DNA of 64,000 nt from NCBI GenBank assembly GCA_964036045.1, contig OZ038388.1, positions 8,842,223-8,906,222 on the forward strand. The letters run 5' to 3'. Source of the stretch: Eutreptiella sp. 'Long Island Sound 2002'. Taxonomy: Eukaryota; Euglenozoa; Euglenophyceae; Eutreptiales; Eutreptiaceae. The first letter of the stretch is position 1. Each line of letters starts with the position of its first letter. Shown here in pieces: positions 36,378-46,607 of the stretch. Under the pieces are notes generated by a model. That model saw only the letters and a program-made list of their open reading frames with translations. It was not told the DNA's origin and ran no database searches. The position numbers and the translations under genes are program-made.

Positions 36378-36460
36378 ACTTTTGCGTTGCGCCGCTGCTT
36401 TGGGCCTCGGGTCCCTGGTACCGGTCGCGCGCACGCATGTGTCTCCCAAAGCGGGGGTGA
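36378..36460 (+). repeat. Dispersed repeat family B, copy 2 (partner 6466-6552)
   Basis: Same order of TTGCGTTGCGCCGCTGC, GGGTCCCTGGTACCGGTC and TCCCAAAG. Lies in the PH-like gene's intron. Confidence 0.75.
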
Positions 36461-36771
36461 GCCGCAGGGCCCCAAGAGCCCCTGGGGATCTCAGGAGGCT
36501 GCTCAGACGGTGTCGCTTCCCGAGCGCATGGGCCCGATTCTGTAGCGGCCCCCTGGCCGCTCTAACGGTGGCCCGAGGTTTGGGGCACGCATCGCTGCGC
36601 ACAAAAAGCACGGGCTTCTGTGGGTGAACGATGCCGGAGGCCGGGACTCTTCAAGGGTGGCGGCCGCGTGTGATGCCTCGGGGCACAACCAGGGCCGATG
36701 CGGGCTGGCCTTAGCAAGTCGTCACCAGGTGCTACCGAGTGGCAGTAGCGGCATCAGCTACACAACTCGGA

Positions 36772-36993
36772 CCAGACTTGCCACTAACGTCCGCCACGTC
36801 ACACCTGATCAGATGGAGCTGGGTCCTAGTGGGTCTGACACGCGACGCAGCTGCTTCCTACTCAGCCCCGGGTGCGACAGGAGCAGATATTACCGAGTGG
36901 CACATGGTACAGGGCTGATTCCCAACGGCATTCAGTTTCCCTGCCAGACACTAGTGGGATGTCTGACTCGGACTGATCCAGCCCCCGGAGACG
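36772..36993 (+). repeat. Dispersed repeat family D, copy 2 (partner 13664-13880)
   Basis: Same order: CGTCCGCCA, TTCCTACTCAG, TATTACCGAGTGGCACA, GGGCTGATTCC and GTTTCCCTGCC. Lies in the PH-like gene's intron. Confidence 0.8.
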
Positions 36994-37274
36994 TCTGAAC
37001 CTGCATGACGCAACGCCTCTGCCCTGGGGGGCCCTGAGGGGCAAACTGGGGCGGGATAGGGGGGCGACCAAAAGCCATCCCCCCTGCACAGCCGACCGTA
37101 TGCCACTCCGTCGGTTCCGCGTGCGCCCGGCGCCCCTTTCCCCAGTCCCCAACCGTCTTGCGTGGCCCTGACTGACTGACTGGCGCGGTGTGCCCCCGCT
37201 CGACAACTCCAAATCTGTGCCACAAAACACAGTTCTGTGGCACAACAGGACGTGCCGCACGCCGCACAACCGTT

Positions 37275-37855
37275 TGGGGGGTCATTGGGGGGTCATTGGG
37301 GGGTCAATGGGGGGTCATTGGGGGGTCATTGGGGGGTCAATGGGGGGTCATTGGGGGGTCATTGGGGGGTCATTGGGGGGTCAATGGGGGGTCAATGGGG
37401 GGTCATTGGGGGGTCAATGGGGGGTCAATGGGGGGTCATTGGGGGGTCATTGGGGGGTCATTGGGGGGTCATTGGGGGGTCAATGGGGGGTCAATGGGGG
37501 GTCAATGGGGGGTCATTGGGGGGTCAATGGGGGGTCATTGGGGGGTCATTGGGGGGTCAATGGGGGGTCAATGGGGGGTCATTGGGGGGTCATTGGGGGG
37601 TCATTGGGGGGTCATTGGGGGGTCAATGGGGGGTCAATGGGGGGTCATTGGGGGGTCATTGGGGGGTCATTGGGGGGTCAATGGGGGGTCGTTGGGGGGT
37701 CATTGGGGGGTCATTGGGGGGTCATTGGGGGGTCATTGGGGGGTCATTGGGGGGTCATTGGGGGGTCAATGGGGGGTCATTGGGGGGTCATTGGGGGGTC
37801 ATTGGGGGGTCATTGGGGGATCATTGGGGGGTCATTGGGGGTCATTGGGGGGTCA
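37275..37855. repeat. 11-bp minisatellite, about 52 copies, two main unit types
   Basis: The unit is GGGGGGTCATT, alternating irregularly with GGGGGGTCAAT. I count about 52 units, with one GTCGTT variant, one GGGGGATC variant and one unit short by a base near the 3' end. It is G-rich on the + strand and ends about 120 bases before the next exon. Confidence 0.95.
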
Positions 37856-37973
37856 GTAGAGAGCCGCTCTGCCCCAACCCCAAGCAAAGCGCATGCCCCG
37901 CAGTGGGGTCCGGCCCCTCCCATTCGGGTCCCGCGCACCCCCCCCCCCACAATTGGTCCGGTGTGTTGCGCAG

Positions 37974-38552
37974 GCGGACCTCGTGAAGGAGTTCCGCATG
38001 ACGATGGCGGACCTGCCGCGCCTGAAGCCCCACGACCCGGACCTCCTGATCGACCACAAGATCAACTTCGAGCCCCCGCCCACGATCGAAGTCCTGGAGG
38101 AGCACATCGAGGACCTCAACCGCCGCATCGCCTCCCTCACGGAGGCCTCGCCGCCGATGTCCTCCTGCCACAGCTCCCCCACGCGCGCCGGCCTCGACAA
38201 GAAGCCCTCCGTCCTCAAGACCCACGGCCGCTCCTACAGCGACCTCCCCAGCCCCAAGGCGACGCGCTCGCGCTCGTGCCCGCGCGTCTCCTTCGTGCCG
38301 CCGTGCTCCAGCATGAACCGCATCGTGAGCCAGGACTGCGTGGACTACCAGGCGCGGTCCGGCGCGTCCTGGCGGGTGTCGCCGCGCGCGGCGCTGAGCC
38401 CGAAGGAGAGTTCGCGGCGCCGGTACCGGCACTTCGCGAACGGCGATGACCGGGAGGTCAGCGACCGCGACAGCGACCGCGACAGCGACCACAGCGAAGG
38501 TTCGGATGCTCGCGGCGCGGCGGCGCGGTCGGGGCGGATCCTGGTCCGGCGG
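37974..38552 (+). CDS. PH-like domain protein, exon 3 (coiled coil and Ser-rich region)
   Basis: Phase 0 entry after TTGCGCAG, giving the join IHSYE-ADLVKEF. It starts ADLVKEFRMTMADLPRLKP and HDPDLLIDHKINF, then a predicted coiled coil (TIEVLEEHIEDLNRRIASL). A low-complexity part follows with S-P and R-S motifs (SYSDLPSPKATRSRS; SPRAALSPKESSRRR) and a D-R-D-S repeat. The end is uncertain: CGG|GTGTCG at 38552 is in phase with the next exon, but the frame stays open to 38621. The S-P sites suggest proline-directed phosphorylation. Confidence 0.65.
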
Positions 38553-38652
38553 GTGTCGGGGGGGGGGGGGGGCAGGGATAGAATGGGAGCGGGGGTGGGG
38601 GAGGCGCCAGGCTCCTTTTAACAACTCAGCACCACTTGGTGGGGGTCCCACA

Positions 38653-38653
<1 letters not shown>

Positions 38654-38714
<61 letters not shown>
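38654..38714. repeat. (CA)n microsatellite
   Basis: About 30 perfect CA units just downstream of exon 3 of the PH-like gene. Confidence 0.95.
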
Positions 38715-38716
<2 letters not shown>

Positions 38717-39884
38717 CTGGACCCACCCCCACGCCCAAGTAAACCCTGGGGGCGGTGACCTTGCTGTGGTGTGGGGGGCTGAATGGTGTCAGGCCATCGC
38801 GAACAGACCGGAGACGGGGGTTTCGGCAGCCGGAGGGGGCTCTGTCTGTTTAAAGGTGCCCAACAGACGGCGCCCAAGGGGGGCCCTGGTCGCCACAAGT
38901 TGTCGACTCCTCTCCTCCTCCCTGTCTGCCCTGCAGCACCCATTGTGCGTTGGTGGGATGGTGGGGTTGAGGACCTGGGCTTTCGCTCCCCCCCACCACA
39001 CCTTGTACCAGGGGGATCCATGTACGGAATGGCACAGTCTGAATGGAGAGTCCACTTCAGAGGGCGGGTATGAACATGCGTCTGGCGAGGCAAGAGGACT
39101 GGTGGTGTGGCGCAGGCATCCATCATGGCGTCAGGCAGACACGGCACTGGGGCTGGCGTCTAGACTGGGGGGCGAGAGGATGCCAGCGATGGACCGGAAC
39201 GTGTGGACCACAGCTCGGTGACCCTACACCACAGAAGTATTAGAACTGCCATACACCACAGGAGGAGCAGGCCCATGAAATACCCGGTTTTGGAAACGTA
39301 CCGGCAAGGTATCTCAAAAATGTGCCAATATAGGAAAAATATGGAAAATGGGGGGAAACGTGAGAGTTTTGTTGAACTCTGTGGAAAAATGGAGAATGCT
39401 AGTTGTGAAACCCCCCCAAAAAAAGCCACTTTACGGGGGGGTATGTTGGGGATGGGACTGGTGAATTGGGCAGCACACCGGAGGGAAAATGGGGGGAAAT
39501 GGGGGGGAGATGGGGGGGAATGAGGAAATCCTGTGTACAACTCCAGACGCTTGTGGGCACCATGCACAACAACGTGTTGGAACGGAAGGAACGGAGTTGA
39601 AGGGGCTCCTGCAGGTCAATAATGAGTGGAGAAACTGAGTGGCTGGGGCGTGGAGGGGTCGCAGTGCTCAGTGGGGGTAGAGACAGTGTGGGCTGGCACT
39701 GCGGAAGGGGAGGGGAGGTGCAGAGAGTTGGGGTAACATAAAGGCCCGCTGCAGGGGCCAAGAGCTGCAGTGGATGGAGCTGCAGGGGTAAGGGGGAGGC
39801 AGGGGGCGGGCAGAACAGGGGAGCAGGGTGCAGGCATTGGGGGGCATGAAGGGTTGGAATTGTGTGGAGGTAGGGCAAGAGGCA

Positions 39885-39962
39885 GTGCAAGCCAAACCTG
39901 CATGTAGAAGAACCCCATGAATGTTTCGTTGCCTTTCTGTATGTGTGCTAACATTTTAGTGA
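39885..39962 (+). repeat. Local imperfect duplication, copy 1 (partner 40218-40300)
   Basis: AAGAACCCCATGAATGTTTC matches AAGAAGCCCATTAGTGTTTT, followed by GTTGC and TGTGTGCTRACATTTT in both. Confidence 0.7.
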
Positions 39963-40217
39963 AACATTGTGGGGCACCTATGCATTTGTACCGGGGTATG
40001 AAGACCGTTAGGGGGAATGGGAACGGTAGGAAGCAAAGGAACAGCAAAAGAAACAAATTTTGGGTGACTACACGGCGGGAAAGTGAGACAAGAAACGGCA
40101 GAAGGAGCGCAGCGTGGCACCGTAGTTTACCACTGACTGTTCAAGTGCCCCACGACCTGCCTTGTAAAACGAAAGTTGGCCTTCAAGAGCTTCAGGAACC
40201 GGTTCGCTCGCTTTTTC

Positions 40218-40300
40218 TTGCGAGCCCAAACTTGCATACATAAGAAGCCCATTAGTGTTTTGTTGCTTTTTTCTCTGTGTGCTGACATTTTCACTTGCCA
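40218..40300 (+). repeat. Local imperfect duplication, copy 2 (partner 39885-39962)
   Basis: Second copy, about 330 bp downstream, both inside the probable last intron of the PH-like gene. Confidence 0.7.
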
Positions 40301-40663
40301 TACGCAAACCAAGGTTTGATTGTTACAGCCCCACATGCACCATGCCCCTCCTCCGTGTGTATGCCACTATGTGTGTCTGAATTGTCGTTTCACTTGATTT
40401 GACGGTGGCCAACCCTCCCACTCAACAACACTGTGGCATTTTTTCTGCTCCTCGTGCTATTTTATGGATGTCACTGTGGGCTGTAAACATCACCCTCCCA
40501 CAAGGATAAGTTGAGCTTGTGGGAGGGCAGCAGGATCAAAACTTTGTGCCGTGTTGTGGCACATTCCGGAAGTATGGGGGTTCTTTGCCTGACCAGATGC
40601 AGAAATGTGCAATATCAACCCTATGGAGATTGGGATCATTTTCCACCAGCTATCTTCGGACAG

Positions 40664-40786
40664 TCCAAGGCGACCAGGCACCGTGACTCCGACTCGGAAT
40701 CGTCCGACTCGGAATCATCTTTGGGCTCGTCCCTCACTTCTGCTGAGGAGGACGATGCTGAGAATGAGGAGGAGGACTCCAACTGA
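40664..40786 (+). CDS. Acidic terminal exon, probably of the PH-like domain protein
   Basis: After TCTTCGGACAG the frame reads SKATRHRDSDSESSDSES, then LTSAEEDDAENEEEDSN and a TGA. Acidic, serine-rich tails with CK2-like sites are common protein ends. The exon enters in phase 0, matching the candidate donor at 38552, and its D-S composition continues that of exon 3. The link is inferred; it could end a different gene. Confidence 0.45.
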   Translation, partial: SKATRHRDSDSESSDSESSLGSSLTSAEEDDAENEEEDSN

Positions 40787-41596
40787 GTGATATGAAAATC
40801 TCATAGGCCGCAGCACCCTGTGGGGCACCTTACGGGAATGTGCACCCCGTGACATTGACGAGGAGGTAGAGTGGAGGCCTCTGTTTTTACATGCTAACCC
40901 CTTGGGCCACCGTGTCGCTGACCCTAGAGATCTGCGAAAAGTGCGTACAATCGCAATGAAGAACTAGCACGCGGTGCACGCAGTGCGTTGTTTCTCTCTA
41001 GGGTAATTAGCACGGCAGTAATATTCCTCATTTTTTGGGTGAAGGAAGTCGGGCAAACGTGCACAATGGTGATGTGCAATACTCAAAACGGACAAAACTG
41101 CTGTGATGACCACTCCCCATTCAAAAGTACTGTTCACAAAGTGTACAATTCCCCCTGTTCCACAAGAATTACCCCAATTGCACGCCACAGGGTGCGCCAG
41201 AGGCGCTGCAGGATTAGCACCCCCAGTGGCTCACTGTTCAACAGGTATTGGGACCTTAAGACCCACGGTTCCTATGGTCATGCTCGCTTTCCTTCAACGT
41301 GGTCGATCTTTGAAACTGATGGACAACATGTGGCCACTGTGGCGCACGAACAGTGCAGTGGGGGGTCACCTTTGTGGGACAAGTTAAGCAGACACATACG
41401 TTTGACCAACAGTCATCAATCCAGAATAGATTCAAATCTGGCTTGACGTTTGACCCTTGACATTGAACAGGGTCATAGGCCATCCCCGTAGTATGGATGT
41501 ATGCATCAACTCGGGGAGGTGATTTTAGGTATACAGTCACTTCGCCAATGCATGCACCCCTGTCCTGATTTCTGCCCGTTGACTCCAGCCCAAATC

Positions 41597-41763
41597 ATGG
41601 TGCCCAAATCGGTGGATCCCCTCCCCCCTGAAACGGAAAGGGAGGGGGTTGTCAGAAGTAGCAGAGCTACCTTTTGGAGCACGTTGAGGCAAAGGGACTG
41701 GCTGTTCAGGACCCCAGATGGTGAATTGAGCGCAGTGGTGTTCGCTTATAGGGGTCGGATCAG
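41597..41763 (+). other. Probable 5' exon of the LIM gene (UTR or unknown frame)
   Basis: The sequence ATCAG|GTAAGA at 41763 is a near-consensus donor, and CTGTCAG|GC at 41903 a good acceptor, 140 bp apart. The upstream frame with ATG at 41598 is open to the donor, but it is out of phase with the LIM reading frame, so a non-coding 5' exon or a short upstream ORF is more likely. Confidence 0.4.
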
Positions 41764-41905
41764 GTAAGACGTGACTTGGTTCCCCACCTCACTCCCCACC
41801 AATGCAGATTGCTATTGTACATGCACGAGTGCATGTGGAAAAGGGTGGGGCTGTCCTCCAGTTTCGGACTGGGCCCGTTGCAATTGCTGCTGTTTGCTGT
41901 CAGGC

Positions 41906-43720
41906 ATGGTGACGAAGTGGGAGGAAAGCGATTTGTTGCGAGTGCCGGGCGACGTGGTGACGTGGCCCGAGCTGCGGACCGAGCCCCAGCGCCTCTTGAC
42001 GCCACCCGAGAGCCGGAGCGACAGCGTATGCGGCCCCAGGGAGGGGTTTGGCGAGGGCATGGGGAACAGGCAGGGCTCGGAGCTCTTCTCGGGGCTGAGC
42101 ATCGAGATCCCGGCGATGGAGGTGGTCCTGTCGACGGGGTCGAGCCCGGTCTCGCCGCGCAGCCCCGGCTTCAACGTGCCGCGTCGGTCGCCGCAGCGCC
42201 CCGACATCGACTTTGCCGCGGCAACGAGCTCCGAACAGACCCCCCCCGGCAGCCCGCCCGGCAGCCCCGGCACAGAGGCTGGCAGTGCCCGTGGGCCGGG
42301 GAGGCAGCGCTGCGAAAGCGGTGCTGCTGCCAGCGGCAGCAGTGGTCCTGGGAAACGGGGGCGAGCAGCGGACAGCGAGAGGCCCGGGGGGGCGGAGCGC
42401 AGGGGCAGCGGCCCGCACACAGGGCAGGCCCCGGAGCCGCAGGCGAGCGACGGGATCTCCAGTCAAGAGCTCCACATCGACGTGCCGGAGCTCGACGCCG
42501 GCGCGGTGTGCCCCGGGTGCCGCGCCCCCGTCGGCGACGGCCCGGCGGTGGTGGCCCAGGGGGCGCGCTGGCACGCGGACTGTTTCCGCTGCCGGCGCTG
42601 CCAGTTGCCGCTGGACCCCGTGCTCTACCTCTGCTACGACGGGGGCTGCTACCACAAGGCCTGCCTGGCCGCCGTCCTCACCTCCGAGACCGAGACCGGG
42701 ACTGCGCCCGCGACGGACCCGCGATGCGAGAAGTGCGGGGAGCCGGTGCGGGGGAAGTGCTACCGGATCCGGGGGGGCGTCTACCACGTCCCATGCCTGT
42801 CCTGCTCCGCGTGCGGCCGCCCCATCACGTCCGCCTTCTGCCGGCATGAGACGCACCTCTACCACCCCCAGTGCCTGCCGGACGGCGCGCCCGCCAGCGC
42901 CGCCGCATCGCACCAGCCCCTTGACGCCAGCCCTCGCCCTAACCTGCGCCTTGACCCTGGCCCTGACCTGAAGCCGCAGCCTGACCCTGCGTCCAGCCCG
43001 AACCCTGGCTTTGTCCTGCAGCCCCTCCCTGGCGCTAACCCGACCACCAGCCCTCAGCCTCAGTGCGACACGTCCCCAGGCCTGTGGCCCCGTCCCATGG
43101 GCAGGGACCCCTACCAAGCCCCCTACCTCAGCCGCCCCGGCCCGGGCAGCCCTCTCACGGCATTGCCCGGCCACGCTTACTCTCTTCTCGGCACACCTCC
43201 CCCCTTTGGCACGCGCGGCCCTCACCCATACCCCCCGCTCCCATACCCCTCTCTCTCCCCCTTGCTGGGCAGCAGCCCCTATGCCTCCAGCAGCCTTTAC
43301 GCCAGCCCTTATGCCGCCGTTTCCCCTGCACAGTTTGACCGGATTCTAGACGGCATCAATTGCCGCGGCCTTGGTACCAGTGCCCATCCAACTGCCAACC
43401 CGAACCCTGTCGCTTACCCTGGCCCGCACCACCACAACCCGCTCCTCGACCCGCGTCTATTACCCCCCGACGGGGGCCCGTTCGGCCCCCATGTGGAGGT
43501 CGGCTACAGGGGCTCGGACTATATGCCACCCCTTGCGCCCGGGAAGTCCCCGCAGTTGAGTGGACAATCACATCTTAATGAGAGCCCTGCTGGCCATCCT
43601 TCCAGAGACCAGGCTCTTGGCTTCCCGGGAAACCCCGCAGACCAAAGAGCCTGTCCTGCAATGCATGGGAAGCAGGATGCAAGCGTGGGACAGGATGCGA
43701 AGGCCCTGCCCGGGGAGTGA
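41906..43720 (+). CDS. Two-LIM-domain protein with Pro-rich C-terminus
   Basis: ATG at 41906 (directly after an acceptor) gives 604 residues in one exon. The same frame is open back to 41771, so a longer N-terminus is possible. Residues 1-200 are disordered with S-P sites (SSPVSPRSPGF). LIM1 spans about 201-253: C-x2-C-x17-H-x2-C-x2-C-x2-C...H-x2-C. LIM2 spans about 274-323: C-x2-C-x16-H-x2-C-x2-C-x2-C...H-x2-C. Each binds two zinc ions and serves as a protein-interaction module, often with the actin cytoskeleton. The remaining 280 residues are rich in Pro, Leu, Tyr and Asn with P-N-P/L-D-P repeats. No catalytic domain is visible. Confidence 0.9.
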   Translation: MVTKWEESDLLRVPGDVVTWPELRTEPQRLLTPPESRSDSVCGPREGFGEGMGNRQGSELFSGLSIEIPAMEVVLSTGSSPVSPRSPGFNVPRRSPQRPDIDFAAATSSEQTPPGSPPGSPGTEAGSARGPGRQRCESGAAASGSSGPGKRGRAADSERPGGAERRGSGPHTGQAPEPQASDGISSQELHIDVPELDAGAVCPGCRAPVGDGPAVVAQGARWHADCFRCRRCQLPLDPVLYLCYDGGCYHKACLAAVLTSETETGTAPATDPRCEKCGEPVRGKCYRIRGGVYHVPCLSCSACGRPITSAFCRHETHLYHPQCLPDGAPASAAASHQPLDASPRPNLRLDPGPDLKPQPDPASSPNPGFVLQPLPGANPTTSPQPQCDTSPGLWPRPMGRDPYQAPYLSRPGPGSPLTALPGHAYSLLGTPPPFGTRGPHPYPPLPYPSLSPLLGSSPYASSSLYASPYAAVSPAQFDRILDGINCRGLGTSAHPTANPNPVAYPGPHHHNPLLDPRLLPPDGGPFGPHVEVGYRGSDYMPPLAPGKSPQLSGQSHLNESPAGHPSRDQALGFPGNPADQRACPAMHGKQDASVGQDAKALPGE

Positions 43721-43974
43721 TGCCAAATGAAGGGGGGTCAGGCATGTGGGCAGGGGGATGTCGCAAAGGCAGGTCAACAGGGGACCAACCATCGTTTTCG
43801 TTTCATGCCCCATACCTTAGGGTCGAAGCTCAGCGGCGTTGCAGCATTGCTGCTGTGGAGCTTGCAACATTTTATTTTGCTGTGTGGATGGCGAGGCCTC
43901 CCTTGGGATTGCATCCACCCTCTTCCAGCCTGCATCTCTAAATTGTACTCATTGCAGCGGTGACGGGCAGGTAA

Positions 43975-44159
43975 TTGATTGATCACAGCAAGTATATGTT
44001 CGGAGGAGGGCGTATTTATTTGGATGGCAAAAGACTCATGACCTTTTCAAACGTCTCTTTGCTTCCACTCCGGGTGATGGAGCAGGGCCCTCCTCTTTGT
44101 CTGTGGCAGTTTTCAGGGCAGCCTCTTTGGAGGCCGGGGGCACATCATCCCATTCTGAG
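43975..44159 (+). other. Possible orphan exon
   Basis: An open frame (YMFGGGRIYLDGKR; PLRVMEQGPPLCLWQFSGQP) runs directly into a consensus donor, CTGAG|GTAAGTG. The residue pattern looks protein-like, but I recognise no family and no downstream partner exon. Confidence 0.25.
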
Positions 44160-45877
44160 GTAAGTGTCAAGCGAAAGTCTCATGAAATGCAACATAGACC
44201 TTTTCGCTGAGAACTGGGGAAGGGCACACGTCGTTAATTTGCTTCTTATTTCTCCGTTTTCCCGATGTCTACGACTGTGTTTCCAAACAAGGCCCAACTT
44301 CACACCTCTGCAGCTGGGCTGATTGATGCCGCATCTTCAGGGGTGCTCTCCATCAAACGGACCAATTATTTCCACTGGCAGGATCATAACGTAATGCATG
44401 AGGATGTTTGGACAACATTTGAAAAAAGAAGAGTAGACTCTCAACTAAGAACAACTCAGGATGTGCCCGCAATTGTGGTGTGTCAGCAAAAGGGGTGGTG
44501 TCAAAGCTGAATGTGCCTGTGTGCTGGAGTAAAGGGGACAGGACCTGGGGCTGCTGTGCGTGGGCGGGCCCCACCACCAGCAAGGGGGCTCCCCTTGGCA
44601 CTACGTTGTCGACCGGGCCGTGCTCAGCTGGTGGCCGCGCCCCTCCCCCTTGACCTGGAGCTGTGGGCTGGTCTGTGCCTTGGCGGCCCCCTGGGCCCCC
44701 TGCCTCGGCGCCATGGGTCGCACCCATGAGATTCACCACAGGTGGCGGGCTCGGGGGCAAGTATATCCAAAAAATGGATTGCTTTCAATGTTCCTCGAGT
44801 ATCTGCACTAAAGCATTTGGAACGCCTCTGTTGTGTGAGTGTGTTGTCCAGTCACGCGGTTCATGTGCCTTGCTGCGTTGTGTTATGCTGTGGCTCTATT
44901 TCCTTTCGATGGATGCATTTGAGCAAAAAACAACAGGGTTTTGGTTTTTTTTTATGATAACTGGTTTCAAGAAAGGTGCCATCACTGCATAGCAGATGTT
45001 GTGAGCTCAGATCCAGAGGCTCTGTTTGTGGTTTCATGTTGAACAACCTGTGTCACAGTGAAGAGGAGTGGAGAAGGGAAAGAGGAGACAAGCAAGTCTT
45101 CTTTCTGGTTTGGCCATTGCTCCGTCCCATTGATTTGAGCTCTACTCTACAATAACCATCTTTAGCATTGGCACATGCTCTCCCGAATCCTGAGTTTGAG
45201 TACCCAACTCACTGGTAGTGGCCAGGGGCGTGGGCGCCAAGTTGGGAGGTGCCCTCCCAAATCTGTGCAGTTTTAGGCCAAAACAAAAGAAATCCACACC
45301 CTAGGGCGAAGTACACTCATGTTTCAGCCTCAGAATCGGACAATGATCTTTGATGAGAATGACGATGATGATGTTGACGATGCAATAAACATGTGCAAAT
45401 TTATGGGTATTCATTGTCGGTGTTGTCTTTGCCTCACTTCGTTGAGGTCAAGGTTGAGTTGCCATTGCATTGTGCCACTGGGCTCTCATTGCGCATTGTG
45501 ACATTTGAGGTCATTTTGAGGCAGTTTTGGGTTGCAAAGGGCTCTTTGGCACGAGCAAATCTACCAGTTTGCAGCATATGCCATCCGTTTTCCTTCGTTT
45601 GGCCAGTTTGAACGCGTTTTGGGCCTGCTTTTGGGCCAAAATTGACCATTTTTGCACCCAAAAAAATTTTCACGGGCATCCAGTCCACAGCAGTTTTCAT
45701 CGTGCGAGCTCAGGCTCATCATCGCCGCCGAGAGCGGCGTGTTTCAGAGGATGCTCTTTGGCTTGCGTCAATAGCAACGCCATACACTTGCTGAGCACTG
45801 GTAAGTTTAAATCACAATATATTTTTTGATATTCATCGTTGACAGTTTCTTTTTTTTTCTCAACCCCAAAAGCCTAA

Positions 45878-46110
45878 AGCGTAAATCACCTCGAAGAGAG
45901 GTTGCTAGATCAAGCGCAGGTGCGGGCGTCGTATACCCCCCTTTTGGGGGGTTCATTCGCGTAGCATACCCCAAGGCATGATATTTGATATCCAACCCCT
46001 TGTAAAATCACTATTTTGCCCAATAAGACAACCCCCCAATGCATTTTTTGATTCTGAGGCCTCTATCCCCTGAAACTGGATATCACTTTTGGGGTGGGGG
46101 GGGGGGGGGG
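45878..46110 (+). repeat. Dispersed repeat family C, copy 2 (partner 8652-8895)
   Basis: Colinear with 8652-8895, roughly 70% identical by eye, ending in a G run in both copies. Confidence 0.85.
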
Positions 46111-46199
46111 GCGTCAATAGTTTGTGCTCAGAAGTTTGTGCTCAGCAGGGTTTGAACGAGGGTCAGATTGGGCAGAGATGACCAGTCGGCCGGCACCAC

Positions 46200-46275
46200 C
46201 GGCGGTCCGCCGACCGGGATTCAAACCACCGACCTACACGTCTACGGTCAGGTGCATTACCGTTCGACCGTTGCT
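46200..46275 (-). repeat. tRNA-like (SINE-type) sequence, minus strand
   Basis: Read on the minus strand it has a box A-like GGTCGAACGGTAATGC and a box B GGTTTGAATCCC (plus-strand 46216-46227) at tRNA-like spacing. The anticodon stem does not pair well, so a tRNA-derived repeat is more likely than a gene. Confidence 0.45.
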
Positions 46276-46607
46276 TGTTTTGACAGTATCTGTTCTCCCC
46301 ACTGCTTGAAGCCAAGTCTGCCACTGAAAAAACCCAAACTGTGTGTTTCTGTCTGCCAGCCTGCCTGCTTGCCCGACTGACTGTCTGACTGACTGCTTGC
46401 CTGACAAACTGACTGATTGGTTGACTGTCAGCCTCTCTTTGAGGTGCACTGCCGAAGGCAATAGAATTTTTCAGACATCAACGCTCTGATAGTTTTGGCG
46501 CAAGAACAAATGGTGTTTCCGCCGATCGTGTTCGACGATGCATTGCGACAAATACTCACGCAAATATGGGCAGTTCTCTTCCTGAGATATATCAACAGAG
46601 TAATTCA

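Larger units (their letters stand above)
35522..37973 (+). other. Intron with dispersed repeats and 11-bp minisatellite
   Basis: A 2.45 kb intron, GTGGGG to TTGCGCAG. It contains repeat copies at 36378-36460 and 36772-36993 and the 11-bp minisatellite at 37275-37855. The long frames through the minisatellite (223, 249 and 419 codons) exist because the 11-bp unit has no stop codon in any frame. Confidence 0.65.
38553..40663 (+). other. Probable last intron of the PH-like gene
   Basis: It holds the (CA)n tract, an imperfect duplication (39885-39962 and 40218-40300), and purine-rich sequence around 39320-39530. No coding similarity was seen. It counts as an intron only if the exon at 40664 belongs to the same gene. 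Confidence 0.4.

Noticed and set aside
37188-38449. Open frames of 223, 249 and 419 codons rich in Gly, Trp and His
   Set aside because: They come from an 11-bp minisatellite whose unit has no stop in any frame. The 419-codon frame then runs through the PH-like exon in the wrong frame.
41501-41767. Coding first exon of the LIM protein
   Set aside because: The donor at 41763 leaves two bases of a codon, while the LIM frame needs one, so the join would be out of frame.
41900-43225. 441-codon minus-strand frame and 357-codon plus frame
   Set aside because: Shadows of the LIM-protein exon; only the 41906 frame has the Cys/His zinc-ligand pattern.
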